A stretch of 64,000 nucleotides of DNA from Variovorax davisae (GCF_030316845.1 NZ_JASZYS010000006.1:248001-312000); one strand, 5' to 3'; positions 1 to 10,500 are shown, counted from the first letter of the stretch. Made by a program: numbers and translations. Notes: a model not told the origin generated them from the letters alone.

Positions 1-1212
1 CTGGACCTGCATGGCGCGATGGTCGCGCAGCACCTGGACGACGGCGAGGGCGAACTGCTGTCGCGCATCCGGGCGGTCACACGGCCCGGCATGAAGATCG
101 TGATCTCCCTCGATTCGCATGCCAACGTCACACGGCAGATGCTCGCGCTGGCGGATGGCGCCGTCGCCTATCGCACCTATCCGCACGTCGACATGGCAGA
201 CACGGGCCGGCGCGCCGGCGAACTGCTGCTGGCCTTGATGCGTGCCGAACACCCTGCGCACCTCGCGATCCGGCGCGTGCCCTTCCTGATCCCCGTGAAC
301 AGCATGTCGACCATGATGCAACCCGCACGCGGCATCTACGACCTGCTCGAAGCGCTCGAGCCCAAGGCACTTTCCCTGTCTTTCGCGCCTGGCTTTCCAG
401 CCGCGGACTTCCCGGAATGCGGACCCGTGATCTGGGGCTACGGCTTCGACGCAGCAGAGACCGAGCGCGCCCTGGACACCCTCTTCGATCACGTCTGCAA
501 GCCCGAGGACCAGTGGGCCGTCGCGTTCGAGGAGCCTGACGCCGCCGTGCGGCGCGCGATGCAGGTCGCGGCCTCCGCGCACCGGCCAGTGATCATCGCC
601 GACACGCAGGACAACCCGGGCGTCGGCGGCGATTCGAACACCACCGGCATGCTGCGCGCGTTGCTGCGCCACGGCGCGCAGGACGCCGCCATCGGCCTGA
701 TCTGCGATCCGGCGGCCGCGGCGGCCGCCCACGAGGCCGGCGTGGGCGCGACGATCGACATCGAACTGGGGGGTTGTCCGCAGATCGAAGGCGACCCGCC
801 GCTTCGAGCGAGATTCCAGGTGGAGGCGCTGTCCGACGGCAAGTTCGTCTACGGCGGCCCGATGATGAACGGCAAGGCCAGCGACCTCGGTCGGATGGCG
901 CGCCTTCGAATCGGCGGCGTCCGCATCGCGGTGAGTTCGGCGAAGGCCCAGTTGCTCGACCGCAACATGTACCGGGCGGTCGGCATCGAACCCGAGCGGA
1001 TGAAGATCCTGGTCAACAAGAGCTCGGTGCATTTCCGGGCCGACTTCGCGGCCATCGCCGAAGAGATCCTGGTGGTGCGCGCGCCCGGCCCCTTCATTGC
1101 GGACCCCGCGGATCTGCCGTGGCAGAACCTGGCTGCCGGCATGCGGACCAGGCCGAACGGCCCGGCCATCAGGGACAATCCCGTTCCGGCAGCAGTCGCG
1201 CCGATAGCTTGA
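1..1212 (+). CDS. M81 family metallopeptidase (MlrC-like), 5' partial
   Basis: The reading frame is open from the first base of the window, so the N-terminal part (about 90 residues, judging from the usual family length near 490) lies outside. The visible 403 residues start at LDLHGAM and contain SLDSHANVT and DNPGVGGDSNTTG, the conserved blocks of the M81 (microcystinase C, MlrC) family. M81 proteins are zinc peptidases; most bacterial members sit in uptake and catabolic clusters and act on unknown small peptides or amides, so the microcystin activity of the founder should not be assumed. The nearby sodium symporter may supply the substrate, but a regulator gene lies between them. The family call is firm and the substrate is unknown. 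Confidence 0.9.
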   Translation: MDLHGAMVAQHLDDGEGELLSRIRAVTRPGMKIVISLDSHANVTRQMLALADGAVAYRTYPHVDMADTGRRAGELLLALMRAEHPAHLAIRRVPFLIPVNSMSTMMQPARGIYDLLEALEPKALSLSFAPGFPAADFPECGPVIWGYGFDAAETERALDTLFDHVCKPEDQWAVAFEEPDAAVRRAMQVAASAHRPVIIADTQDNPGVGGDSNTTGMLRALLRHGAQDAAIGLICDPAAAAAAHEAGVGATIDIELGGCPQIEGDPPLRARFQVEALSDGKFVYGGPMMNGKASDLGRMARLRIGGVRIAVSSAKAQLLDRNMYRAVGIEPERMKILVNKSSVHFRADFAAIAEEILVVRAPGPFIADPADLPWQNLAAGMRTRPNGPAIRDNPVPAAVAPIA

Positions 1213-1382
1213 CCGGGGCCGCCGCATGGGCGCATTCGCGGTGCGCCCCGCGAAGTCGACGTTTCATCCGGCGGGGCAGTCCATGCCGGGCAACGCATCG
1301 ACGACGCCGCTAAACTCGCTGTCCTTTGCGGTCCTTGTGTCGGCAGTCGCCGTGCGCCGAGGATGCCTCCACCGAACATTTG

Positions 1383-4295
1383 ATGGTCCAGCCGATTTCA
1401 GCGCCCGCCACCGCGAACGAAGCCGCTCCGGGATCCGGAGCGATCGTGACGTTCGGGCCGTTCACCCTGGTGGAGAGCGAACGGCTGCTGACGCGCGACG
1501 GCGCTGCGGTGGAACTCGGGGGGCGCGCCATGGACGTCCTGGTCGCCTTGGTCTCGCGCGCCAACGTGGTGGTCAGCAAGCGCGAACTCATGCGGCTTGC
1601 CTGGCCCGGTGTCGTCGTCTCGGACGGCAGCCTGCGCTTCCAGATCACGATGCTGCGGCAGGCGCTCGGCGACGGCAAGGACGGCGCCCGCTATATCGTC
1701 AACATCGTCGGCCGCGGCTACTGTTTCGTCGCCGAGATCGCAAGGCAAGGCCTCGGTGCGGCCCGCATCGCCGAGGCCGTGCACCCCGTCGAGCCCAGCC
1801 TTCCAGGCCAGCCGCCGCCATTGGTGGGACGGGAGGAGGATCTCGCCGAGATCCGGGCCCAGCTCGCAACGCGCAGGTTCGTGTCCATCGTGGGCTCGGG
1901 CGGCGTGGGCAAGACAAGCGTCGCCGCCCGAACGGGCCACGACCTCCTGGCCATGTTCGGCAACGCCGTCTTCTTCATCGACCTCGCGGCGCTGAGCGAT
2001 GCCTCCCTGGTGCCGACCGCCGTTGCCTCGACGCTGCGGCTGTCCGTCCGTTCGACCGACCCGGTGCCCAATCTTCTGGCCTACCTGCGCGACAGGCGCA
2101 TGCTGCTGATTCTGGACAACTGCGAACATGTGATCGATGCGGCGGCGCTGCTCGCCGAGCGGATCTTCCAGGCTGCGCCCGGTGTGCACATCCTGGTGAC
2201 GAGCCGGGAACCGCTGCGCACGCAAGGCGAACATGTTCACCGGCTGGAGCCGCTGGCGAGCCCCCCGGACCAGCCCGGGATCTCGGCGGTCGACGTCCTG
2301 ATGTACCCGGCGGCGTGGCTGTTCGTGGCACGGGCAGGTGCGAGCGGGGCCATGCTGGGTCTCGACGACGCCGATGCGCAGGTCGTCGCCAGCATCTGCC
2401 GCAAGCTTGACGGCGTGCCCCTGGCGATCGAACTCGCGGCGCGGCGCGTGGTGAGCTACGGCCTGCACCAGACCGCCGCCCTGCTGCAGGATCGCCTTGC
2501 GCTGTCCTGGCCGGGGCAGCGCACCGCGCGACCGCGCCATCAGACGCTGCAGGCGACGCTGGACTGGAGCTTCGAACTGCTCGACGCGGCAGAGCGACAG
2601 GTCCTGTGCCAGCTCCCGGTCTTCGTCGGCCACTTCTCGCTGGAAGCCGCCCGCCAGGTCGTGGTCGCGCCCGCTCTGAACGAGGAGCAGGTGCTCGCCG
2701 CGATCGCCGGCCTGGCAGAGAAGTCGCTGCTTGCCGTTCATCGTTCAGGCCCGCTCACGCGTTACCGTCTCCTGGAGAGCACGCGCGTCTATGCCCTCTC
2801 GAAAGCCGACCCGGAAAGCACCGAGGCGGCGTCGCTTCGGCACGCGTCGTACTTCTGCCGTCAGCTCGCGCAGAGTGCCGAAAAAGAAGCCGCCTTCTCC
2901 CGCGATGCCGGCCGCGCCTCGGACACCGCCGACCTGGGCAATGTCAGGGCAGCGCTGGAATGGTGCTTCGGTCCCGCCGGCGCCACCCAACTCGGCATCG
3001 CACTGGCAGCGGCAGCCGTGCCGGCCTTCATGGCGATGTCGCTGCTGGCCGAATGCCACCGGTGGTCGGCGCGCGCGCTCAGCGAGTTGAGCGAGGCCAC
3101 CGTCTTCAGCCGCTCGGAGATGACCCTGCAGGCCGCCTTGGGCCTGTCGCAGATGTTCACGCGGGGCAACAGCGAGGCGGTGCGCCATGCCCTCGAACGC
3201 AGCCTCGTGGTTGCGCAGGGATTGGGCGACGCCGCCAGCCAGGTCCAGCTTCTTGCCCGGCTGCAGATATTTCACGAGCGCATCGGAGACTTCGTCGTCT
3301 CGCTGGACTACGCCCAGCGCAGTGCCGCCGTGGCCCGCACGATCGACGACCCGACGGCGCGTGCGACCGCAAATTCGCTGCTCGGCCTCTGCAACCACTT
3401 GACCGGAGACCAGGCCAAGGCACGCCTGCTGCTGGAAGCAGCGATCGCGGACGCGGTGCAATCGACCCAGGCCAGCACGATCTACGCCGGCTTCGATCAT
3501 GGCAACCGCGCGATGATCGCTCTGGCCCGCACCCTGTGGCTGCAGGGGTACCCGGCGCAGGCCGTCGACGTGGCCCAACGCGCCGTGGACGATGCCCGCC
3601 AGCTGGACCATCCGGTGACGCTTTGCATTGCGCTGATCTGGGCCGTTTCGGTCTACCTCTGGGTCGGCGACCTGGCAAGGGCCGAGCGGGACATCGACAG
3701 CTTCATCGCCTACGCGGAATCTCATTCGCTGACGCCCTACCTGGCCGTCGGCCGCGGGATCAAGGGAGAACTGGCGGTGAGGCGTGGCGATCCGCAGCGC
3801 GGCGTCGAGGCGCTCGAGCGCTGCCTGATCGACCTCCACGAGTCTCGCTATGAGTTGCTCACGACCTCGTTCCGTCTCACGCTCGCGGAAGGCCTGACCC
3901 TGGTCGGGAGGTCCGCCGAAGCGCTGGGCTTGATCGACCATGCCTTGGCATCCGTGCATGCGAACGGCGATCTGTGCTACCTCCCCGAGTTGCTGCGAGT
4001 CAAGGCGCGCGCCCTGGGCCGCACGCCCGGACGCCCCATGCAGGAAGCCGAGGAATGCCTCATGCAATCCCTGGAATCGAGTCGCCTTCAGGGTGCGCGC
4101 GGCTGGGAGCTGAGGACGGCGATGGACCTGGCGCGGTCATGGAGCGAGACTCGCCGCGCCCAGCAGGGCAAGACATTGTTGAAGGACGTTCTCGCCAATT
4201 ACCAGGAAGGCTTCGAAACCGCGGACCTGCAGGCGGCGAGCGCGATTTTGGCGCGGCTCGATGAGCCGGCCGCGTCGGCCGCGCCGATGGGCTAG
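1383..4295 (+). CDS. Winged-helix regulator fused to STAND ATPase and TPR-like tail
   Basis: Protein of 970 residues. Residues about 20-118 form an OmpR/PhoB-type winged-helix DNA-binding domain. A STAND-type (AfsR/MalT-like) nucleotide-binding domain follows: P-loop GSGGVGKTS near 170, Walker B LLILDNCEHV near 240, SREPL near 272 and GVPLAIELAA near 343. The C-terminal half is helical and TPR-like. Such proteins are one-component transcription activators that oligomerise when ligand and ATP bind. I chose ATG at 1383 because an upstream in-frame TTG (1326) only adds an unstructured, arginine-rich extension. The stop is 22 bases before the DUF3311 gene, so it may be co-transcribed with and control the transporter pair. 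No receiver domain is present. Confidence 0.85.
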   Translation: MVQPISAPATANEAAPGSGAIVTFGPFTLVESERLLTRDGAAVELGGRAMDVLVALVSRANVVVSKRELMRLAWPGVVVSDGSLRFQITMLRQALGDGKDGARYIVNIVGRGYCFVAEIARQGLGAARIAEAVHPVEPSLPGQPPPLVGREEDLAEIRAQLATRRFVSIVGSGGVGKTSVAARTGHDLLAMFGNAVFFIDLAALSDASLVPTAVASTLRLSVRSTDPVPNLLAYLRDRRMLLILDNCEHVIDAAALLAERIFQAAPGVHILVTSREPLRTQGEHVHRLEPLASPPDQPGISAVDVLMYPAAWLFVARAGASGAMLGLDDADAQVVASICRKLDGVPLAIELAARRVVSYGLHQTAALLQDRLALSWPGQRTARPRHQTLQATLDWSFELLDAAERQVLCQLPVFVGHFSLEAARQVVVAPALNEEQVLAAIAGLAEKSLLAVHRSGPLTRYRLLESTRVYALSKADPESTEAASLRHASYFCRQLAQSAEKEAAFSRDAGRASDTADLGNVRAALEWCFGPAGATQLGIALAAAAVPAFMAMSLLAECHRWSARALSELSEATVFSRSEMTLQAALGLSQMFTRGNSEAVRHALERSLVVAQGLGDAASQVQLLARLQIFHERIGDFVVSLDYAQRSAAVARTIDDPTARATANSLLGLCNHLTGDQAKARLLLEAAIADAVQSTQASTIYAGFDHGNRAMIALARTLWLQGYPAQAVDVAQRAVDDARQLDHPVTLCIALIWAVSVYLWVGDLARAERDIDSFIAYAESHSLTPYLAVGRGIKGELAVRRGDPQRGVEALERCLIDLHESRYELLTTSFRLTLAEGLTLVGRSAEALGLIDHALASVHANGDLCYLPELLRVKARALGRTPGRPMQEAEECLMQSLESSRLQGARGWELRTAMDLARSWSETRRAQQGKTLLKDVLANYQEGFETADLQAASAILARLDEPAASAAPMG

Positions 4296-4317
4296 CGATG
4301 CCGCACACCGCCTCCCC

Positions 4318-4509
4318 ATGAAACTGCATCACTGGCTCGCCGTCATTCCCTTTGTGTTGATCCTGTGCGGCTCGCTGTTCGCCGCTCGGGTGCGGCCTTT
4401 CGTGTTCGGACTCCCCTTCTTCGTCGCATGGACCATCGGGTGCGTGATCGCGACGGCCGTGGTGATGTGGCTGGTCTTCCGGCTCGACCCCGCCAATCGG
4501 GCGCCCTAG
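4318..4509 (+). CDS. DUF3311 small membrane protein
   Basis: A 63-residue protein with two hydrophobic segments (about residues 5-23 and 31-53) and a short polar C-terminus ending in RLDPANRAP. Size, the two-helix layout and position directly upstream of a sodium:solute symporter match DUF3311, the small subunit-like partner found beside many SSS-family permeases. The ATG at 4318 begins MKLHHWLA. It lies 22 bases after the upstream regulator and 38 bases before the symporter, so these genes probably form one transcript. Its molecular role is not established; a helper or assembly role for the symporter is an inference from conserved linkage. Confidence 0.8.
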   Translation: MKLHHWLAVIPFVLILCGSLFAARVRPFVFGLPFFVAWTIGCVIATAVVMWLVFRLDPANRAP

Positions 4510-4547
4510 GCTGCGCCACCGCCTTCGCACGTGTCGCCGCAGCCCGC

Positions 4548-6035
4548 ATGAATGCCGCGCTTGCCATCATCTCGCTGACCCTGGTCGGCGTCCTGCTTCT
4601 GGGACTGCGTGCCCGGCATGGGGTGCGTATGGACCTGGAGCAATGGAGCGTGGGCGGGCGTGGCTTCTCCGGCCGGCTGGTGTTCGTGCTGATGGCCGGC
4701 GAGCTCTACACCACATTCACCTTTCTGGGTGCCAGCGGCTTCGCGTATGGCCACGGCGGCCCTGCGTTCTACATCATGGCCTACTCTTGCCTGGCCTTCG
4801 TGCTGTCGTATTGGCTGCTGCCGGCCATCTGGCGCTTCGCCCGGCAGCATCGTGTGCTCACCCAGCCCGAGTTCTTCGCCAAGGCCTACGACAGCCCGTC
4901 GCTGGGTTTCCTCGTGTCCGCGGTGGCACTGCTCGCGCTGGTGCCCTACCTGGTCCTTCAGCTCAAGGGGCTGGGCATCATCGTGGAACTCACTTCGTAT
5001 GGCAGTCTCGACGCGTCCTCGGCGATCTGGATCGGCGCGGTGGCCATGACGGCCTACGTGATCCTGTCGGGCCTGCACGGCTCCGCCAGCACGGCCGCCT
5101 TGAAGGACGTCCTGATACTGGCGGTCTGCGTGTTCCTCGGGCTCTACTTGCCGCATCGCCACGACGGCGGTGTGGGCGAGATGTTCAGGCACATCGAGCA
5201 GCAACGGCCGGGCTTCCTGGCGCTGCCTGCCACCGGCAAGAGTGGCGCCTGGTTCGTATCGACCGTCGCGCTGTCGGCGCTGGGCATGTACCTGTGGCCC
5301 CATGCCTTCACCGCGACATTCACTGCCAGCAGCGAGCGCAGCTTCCGCCGCAATGCCATGGTGATGCCGCTCTACGCGCTGGTGATGCTGTTTTCGATGT
5401 TCGCCGGATTCGCCGCCCTGCTGCAGATACCCGCGCTGACCGGAGACCAGATCGACCTGGCCTTGCTGAAGCTCTCGATCCAGACCTTCGACCCCTGGGT
5501 CGTCGGCGTGATCGGTGCCGCCGGCATGCTGACGGCCATCGTCCCGGGCTCCATCATGCTCGTGTCTGCCGCCACCCTGGTGGCGCGTGATCTCTATCGG
5601 CCGGCGCGACCGGCCAGCAGCGATGCGCACCTGTCCATGGTTTCGCGTGGCGCGACCCTCTTGCTGATGCTGGCGGCGGTCGCGCTGACCTTGGCCGGCG
5701 GCGTCAGCATCGTGTCGCTGCTGCTCATGGGCTTCAGTTTCGTGACGCAGCTGGCACCGGCACTGCTGGCCGCCCTTGCGGGGACTGGCGCGGTCAACCG
5801 CCATGGCGCATTCGCCGGCATTCTCGCCGGCGTCGCGTTCGTCGCCGGCAGTGCCACGGCCGGACTCACGATGAAGAGACTGCTTCCAGCGGCGCCGGAA
5901 TGGACCCATGACGTCAACCTCGGCATCGTCGGGTTGGCGCTGAACGTCCTGGTGATGTTCGCCGTGAGCCTGCTCACGCGCGGCCGGGGGCGCGCGAGGA
6001 ACCTGCCGCCGGTCAGCCCCGCGCCGTTGCGGTAG
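4548..6035 (+). CDS. Sodium:solute symporter family permease
   Basis: Protein of 495 residues, almost wholly hydrophobic with about 13 predicted membrane helices, the layout of the SSS (SLC5/PutP/ActP) family. The N-terminal part contains a GELYTTFTFLGASGFAYGHG stretch characteristic of the group linked to DUF3311. These carriers use the sodium gradient to import organic acids, amino acids or related solutes; the sequence alone does not give the substrate. I chose ATG at 4548 (MNAALAIISL), at the start of the first membrane helix; upstream in-frame codons overlap the DUF3311 gene. A GC-rich hairpin follows the stop. Confidence 0.88.
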   Translation: MNAALAIISLTLVGVLLLGLRARHGVRMDLEQWSVGGRGFSGRLVFVLMAGELYTTFTFLGASGFAYGHGGPAFYIMAYSCLAFVLSYWLLPAIWRFARQHRVLTQPEFFAKAYDSPSLGFLVSAVALLALVPYLVLQLKGLGIIVELTSYGSLDASSAIWIGAVAMTAYVILSGLHGSASTAALKDVLILAVCVFLGLYLPHRHDGGVGEMFRHIEQQRPGFLALPATGKSGAWFVSTVALSALGMYLWPHAFTATFTASSERSFRRNAMVMPLYALVMLFSMFAGFAALLQIPALTGDQIDLALLKLSIQTFDPWVVGVIGAAGMLTAIVPGSIMLVSAATLVARDLYRPARPASSDAHLSMVSRGATLLLMLAAVALTLAGGVSIVSLLLMGFSFVTQLAPALLAALAGTGAVNRHGAFAGILAGVAFVAGSATAGLTMKRLLPAAPEWTHDVNLGIVGLALNVLVMFAVSLLTRGRGRARNLPPVSPAPLR

Positions 6036-6039
6036 CGCC

Positions 6040-6061
6040 CTGCCCTGCCCCGGGCAGGCAG
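6040..6061 (+). repeat. GC hairpin and tetranucleotide run after the symporter gene
   Basis: Directly after the symporter stop, CTGCCCTGCCC (6040-6050) can pair with GGGCAGGCAG (6052-6061) with a one-base bulge. It runs into a GGCA then GGCG tetranucleotide repeat that continues to about 6080. There is no T tract, so it is not a classical Rho-independent terminator, but a strong stem here could still end or protect the symporter mRNA. The repeat is also a plausible slippage site. The rest of the gap up to 6308 shows nothing else I can support. Confidence 0.4.
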
Positions 6062-6308
6062 GCAGGCGGGCGGGCGGGCCGGCAGCAGCCGCGCCAGGTT
6101 GCCGGGCCGTGTGCCGATGTTTCAAAAGCAACCGTCCAGGTTTCAGCCGCATTGCGCCTTCGCTGCGATGCAATTCGCGCGCAACCCCCCGATCCGACAG
6201 TCGAGACACCGACGCAGACGCAAGTCGCCCGGTGCTTTCGAGAGGTCGCCGGATGCGTGTCTGCCGGCGCCGCCTCTTCATCTACTCCAGACGCGCGAAG
6301 GACTCATC

Positions 6309-6764
6309 ATGAAGAAGACCCCCCTGACCCTGGCACTGGTGGCCACCGTTCTCACGCTCTCGGGCACCATGGCCTCGGCGCAGCTCAGCCGGACCGAGGT
6401 GAAGGCGCAGCTCGCGGCCGCGCAAGCCAGCGGCGAACTCGCCGCGCTCGACAGCGAGGACAGCGGCTCCGCCTACCTGGCCTCGCACTTCCGCTCGACC
6501 GAGTCGCGCAAGGAGGTCAAGGCCGACGTCAAGGAAGCTCGCACGGACGGCACGCTGAATGCGCTGGATGGCAGCGACAGCGGTTCGTTCTACCTCTCGC
6601 GCCACCAGGTGCTGGATGCGCCGCGCGCGGAAGTGAAGGCACAGCTCGAGGCCGCCGAGAAGAACGGCACGCTGAACCGGTTGTACGGCGAGGACAGCGG
6701 CTCCTTCGCGCTGTCCGCGAACCGGCACCCCGCCGCGGCGCGCCCGGCCGTGGCCTCGAACTGA
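6309..6764 (+). CDS. Secreted DUF4148-type protein with three tandem repeats
   Basis: Protein of 151 residues. Residues 1-23 are a Sec signal peptide (KK, then a hydrophobic stretch, ASA-Q). The mature part is three repeats of about 38 residues with the pattern R-x-EVKA-x-(L/V)-x-x-A-x-x-x-G-x-L-x-x-L-x-x-x-DSGS, near 26-60, 66-98 and 104-136. DUF4148 proteins are small periplasmic proteins widespread in Burkholderiales and have no known function. The ATG at 6309 is the one that starts the signal peptide. Each repeat ends in an acidic/serine DSGS loop, which might bind a cation; that is a guess from composition. Confidence 0.8.
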   Translation: MKKTPLTLALVATVLTLSGTMASAQLSRTEVKAQLAAAQASGELAALDSEDSGSAYLASHFRSTESRKEVKADVKEARTDGTLNALDGSDSGSFYLSRHQVLDAPRAEVKAQLEAAEKNGTLNRLYGEDSGSFALSANRHPAAARPAVASN

Positions 6765-6795
6765 AGCCAGGCGGGGGCGCCGCCGCCCTCGCCGC

Positions 6796-7467
6796 TCATG
6801 GCGACGCCGGCCCAAGCAGCAGGAAGGCAAACCCGAAGGCCAGCAGGAAGGCGATCGCCACCAGCTTGAGGGCGATCGCGAAGGCATGCAGGCGCCCGAT
6901 GCCCAGGCGGGTGCGAAACCATTCCGTCTCGACGCCGAGATACCAGAGGACCGCGCCGATGGTCAGGCCGGTCGCCACCAGCGCGAACCCCAGCCGCGCG
7001 AGGACCGAGGCCACCGAGAGCGTGACCACGAAGGGCGACGCGAAGAAGCACTGCAGGAAGAACGGCCGGCGCAGCGTCTTGCGGTCGATGTCGCGCCGCT
7101 GCCGGTGCAGCAGGCCGGTCGCCATCAGCAGCGGGAACAGGCTGAAGGTGATGGCGCGGAAGATCAGCAGGTTGGTGTCGGAGGTCAGCACCTCCTTCGC
7201 CACGCTGGAGGTGAAGGGCGCCAGGTTGGCATGCAGGCCGACTTCGAGCGCATGGGCCAGCAGGATCGACAGCATCAGGAACAGGGGCGGACTGACCAGG
7301 TCGATGAACTGATCCTCCTCGCGCTCGCTCATCTCGGCCTCGGCCTGCGCCGCCAGCGCCAGCGGATGGCGCAGCACCCGCCACAGCGTGCGCGGGTAGA
7401 ACAGCATCCAGGTCATCACCTCGTAGAGGAGTTCTTCGAGCGAGCGGATGAATTTGAGGAATTCCAT
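6796..7467 (-). CDS. Multi-pass membrane protein of unknown function
   Basis: Protein of 223 residues beginning MEFLKFIRSLEELLYEV. After an amphipathic N-terminus of about 55 residues (FYPRTLWRVLRHPL and an acidic SEREEDQ stretch), there are about five hydrophobic segments in residues 56-222. I do not recognise a named family; similar proteins are usually called permease or hypothetical in Comamonadaceae. The start at 7467 is 79 bases from the divergent cyclase gene, so the two probably share a control region. It converges on the DUF4148 gene with only a short gap. A longer upstream frame exists but would overlap the cyclase gene. Confidence 0.65.
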   Translation of the reverse strand: MEFLKFIRSLEELLYEVMTWMLFYPRTLWRVLRHPLALAAQAEAEMSEREEDQFIDLVSPPLFLMLSILLAHALEVGLHANLAPFTSSVAKEVLTSDTNLLIFRAITFSLFPLLMATGLLHRQRRDIDRKTLRRPFFLQCFFASPFVVTLSVASVLARLGFALVATGLTIGAVLWYLGVETEWFRTRLGIGRLHAFAIALKLVAIAFLLAFGFAFLLLGPASP

Positions 7468-7546
7468 GGCCGGTGGCCGGATCATCGCGGATTTCTGCGG
7501 TGGCGCGCGGGCCCGAACTGGCGCAGCATCCGGCTCGGGACGCCCC

Positions 7547-10500
7547 ATGACCACCACCTGTGCCGGCTGCGGCGCCGAAGTGCTGCCCTCGTCATCGTTC
7601 TGCCAGCGCTGCGGGCGCCGGCTGGACAGCCCGCGCCCGCCCGACCCCGAGCCCAGTGCCGACCGGCGCCAGGTCACGGTGCTGTTCGCCGACCTCACCG
7701 GCTTCACGGCGTTGGCCGAGGAGCTCGACCCCGAGACGGTGCGCGCGTTCCAGAACGCCCTGTTCGAGACCATGGCCCAGGCCATCGCCCAGGGCGACGG
7801 CTTCGTCGAGAAGTTCGTCGGCGACGCCGTGATGGCGGTGTTCGGCGCCCCGCGCGCGCACGAGGACGACCCGCTGCGCGCCCTCGAAGCGGCGCAGGAC
7901 ATGATGCAGCGCGTCGAGGACCTGAGCCGGCAATGGGGCCCGCGCCTGGGCCGCGGGGTGACGCTGCACATCGGCGTCCACACCGGGGCGGTGGTCGCCG
8001 GCAGCCTGGGCAGCGGCGCCGGCGGCGCCTACGCGGTCACCGGCGACACGGTCAACACGGCGTCGCGCCTGCTCTCGGCCGCGCTGCCGGGCACGGTGCT
8101 GGTGTCGGACGCCACCTGGTCGCTGGTGCGGCACTGCTTCGACTTCGAGCCGGCCACTGAACTGGCGCTGCGCGGCAAGGCGCAGCCGATGCGGGTCCAT
8201 GAACTGCGCGGCGCGCGCACCGATGCGGTCTCCGCGCGCGGCCTGGCCGAACTCGGACTGGCGGCGCCGCTGGTCGGCCGCGACGACGCCATCGAACGCC
8301 TGCTGGCGGCCTTCGACCGCATGCAGGGCGGCGAGGCGCAGCTGGTCAGCATCGTCGGCGAGGCCGGCGCCGGCAAGTCGCGCCTGCTGGCCGAGCTGTT
8401 CGCGCGCCTCGCGGCCGAAGGCCGCCTGGCCTCGACCGGCGTGCGCCGCACCGCCTGCTCGTCGCACGGCGAGCCGACCTACGGCACCTTCGGGACCCTG
8501 TTCCGGGAGGTCTACCAGATCCGCGCCGACGACTCGCTGGCGGTGGCCCGGCGCAAGCTGCACGATGGCCTGCAGGCGCTGGGCGCCGATCCCGTGGAGG
8601 TCGACGCGGTGGCCCGGGTGGTGGGCCACCTGCTCGGCATCGAGGAGGCCCGGCCGCAGGACATCGAGCCCGAACAGCTGCAGCGCCAGATCACGCTGGC
8701 GGCCCGGGCGATGCTCGAACGCCGGCTGGCGCGCCAGCCGGTGGTCATCGTGATCGACGACATGCAGTGGGCCGACGCCGCCTCGGCCGACCTGCTGCGC
8801 GACGTGATCGACCAGCTCGCCGACCGGCCGCTGATGCTGCTGGCCGCGCAGCGCCCCGACGCCCGCGCGCTGCGGCCGCTGCGGGCGGCGCATTCCACCA
8901 TCGCGCTGGAGCCGCTGGACGACCGGCAGGCCGGCGCGCTGGTGGGCCACCTGCTGGGCGGCGCCGACGGCGACGCCCTGGCGCCGGTGCGCGACCTGGT
9001 CGCCGCCCGGGCCGGCGGCAATCCGCTGTTCGTCGAGGAGATCGTCCGCAGCCTGGCCGGGTCCGGCCTGCTGGTGCGCCAGGGCGCGCGCTGGCACTGC
9101 CAGCCCACGCACGAGGCGGCGGCCGTGCCGTCGACGCTGTATGGCCTGCTGCTGTCGCGCATCGACCGGCTGGAGGCGCCGGACCGCCGTCTGCTGCAGG
9201 AGGCGGCCGTGCTCGGCGCCGAGTTCGACGCCGCGCTGCTGCAGCGGGTCGCCAGCGACCCGCCCTCGACCGGGGCCGCCCTGGGCCGCCTGGCGGCCGC
9301 CGACCTGGTGCGCGCCGACCCGGCAGGCGGGCCGCGCTGGCGCTTCACGCAGGCGCTGCTGCACGAGGTCGCCTACCAGAACCTGCTGCTGGCCCGGCGC
9401 ACCGAGCTGCATCGGCGGGCCGGCCAGGCGCTGGAGGACATGGCGGCCCCGGGCCAGCCGCTGCCGGTCGATGGCGAGGGCCCGAACCCGCGCCGGCTGG
9501 CCGAGCTGGAGGCGCTCGGCCACCACTGGAGCCTGTCGAGCGACAAGGCGCGCGGCGCCCGCTACCTGCTGGCGGCGGGCGACCGGGCCCGCGCCGTCTA
9601 CGCCAACGACGACGCCATCCGCCACTACGAGCGCGCGCTGCGCACGCTGGCCGAAGCCCCGGCCGACACGCCGGCCAGCGCCGCCGAGGTCGAGCCGATG
9701 GCGCTCGACGCCCGCGAGCGGCTGGCCGACCTGTTCGGCCTGCAGGGGCGGCGCGCCGAGGCGCTGGCCCAGTACGAGCAGGTCCGGCAGGCGGCCGCGG
9801 AGCGCCACGAGCCGGTGCGCCTGGCGCGCGCCCTGCGCAAGACCGGCGGACTGCACTGGGAGGCCGGCGACCGCGAGCGCGCCGGCGCCTGCTTCGACGC
9901 CGGGCTGGCGGGCCTGGGTGAACAGGGCGACCCGATCGAGCGCGCCCACCTGTTCCAGGAGATGGGCCGGCTCGCCTTCCGCGCCGGCGACAGTGCGGCC
10001 GCGCTGGCGCTGGCCGAACGCGCGCTGGCCGAGCTGCCCGCCGATGCCCGGGCGCGCGCCCGCGAGGCCACCGTGGTGCGGGCCGAGGCCTGCAACACGC
10101 TCGGCGTCGCGCTGGCGCGCCTGGGCCGGCCGTCCGAGGCGGTGGAACGGATCGAGAGCAGCGTCGCCCAGGCCGAGGGGCACCAGCTGCTGCAGGCGGC
10201 CTGCCGGGGCTACACCAACCTCGGCGTGCTGTACGCCACGCTCGATCCGCAGCGCAGCATCGAGACCTGCCTGCGCGGGCTCGAGACCGCGCGCAAGGTC
10301 GGCGACCTGGGCTTCCAGTCGCGGCTGTACGCCAACCTCGCGGTCGCCTACTGCGCCCTGACCAACCGCTGCGAGGACGAAGGCATCGAGGCCGCGCGCG
10401 CCGCCGCCAGCCTGGACCGCCGGCTCGGCCTGCTCGACCACCTGGCCGTGCCGCTGATCGTGCTGGGCCAGATCTACCAGTGCCACGGCGACCACGCGCG

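Noticed and set aside
4506..6281. 591-codon minus-strand open frame over the symporter
   Set aside because: Reads as His/Gln/Arg-rich sequence, typical of the reverse strand of a membrane protein gene; the plus-strand symporter is well supported.
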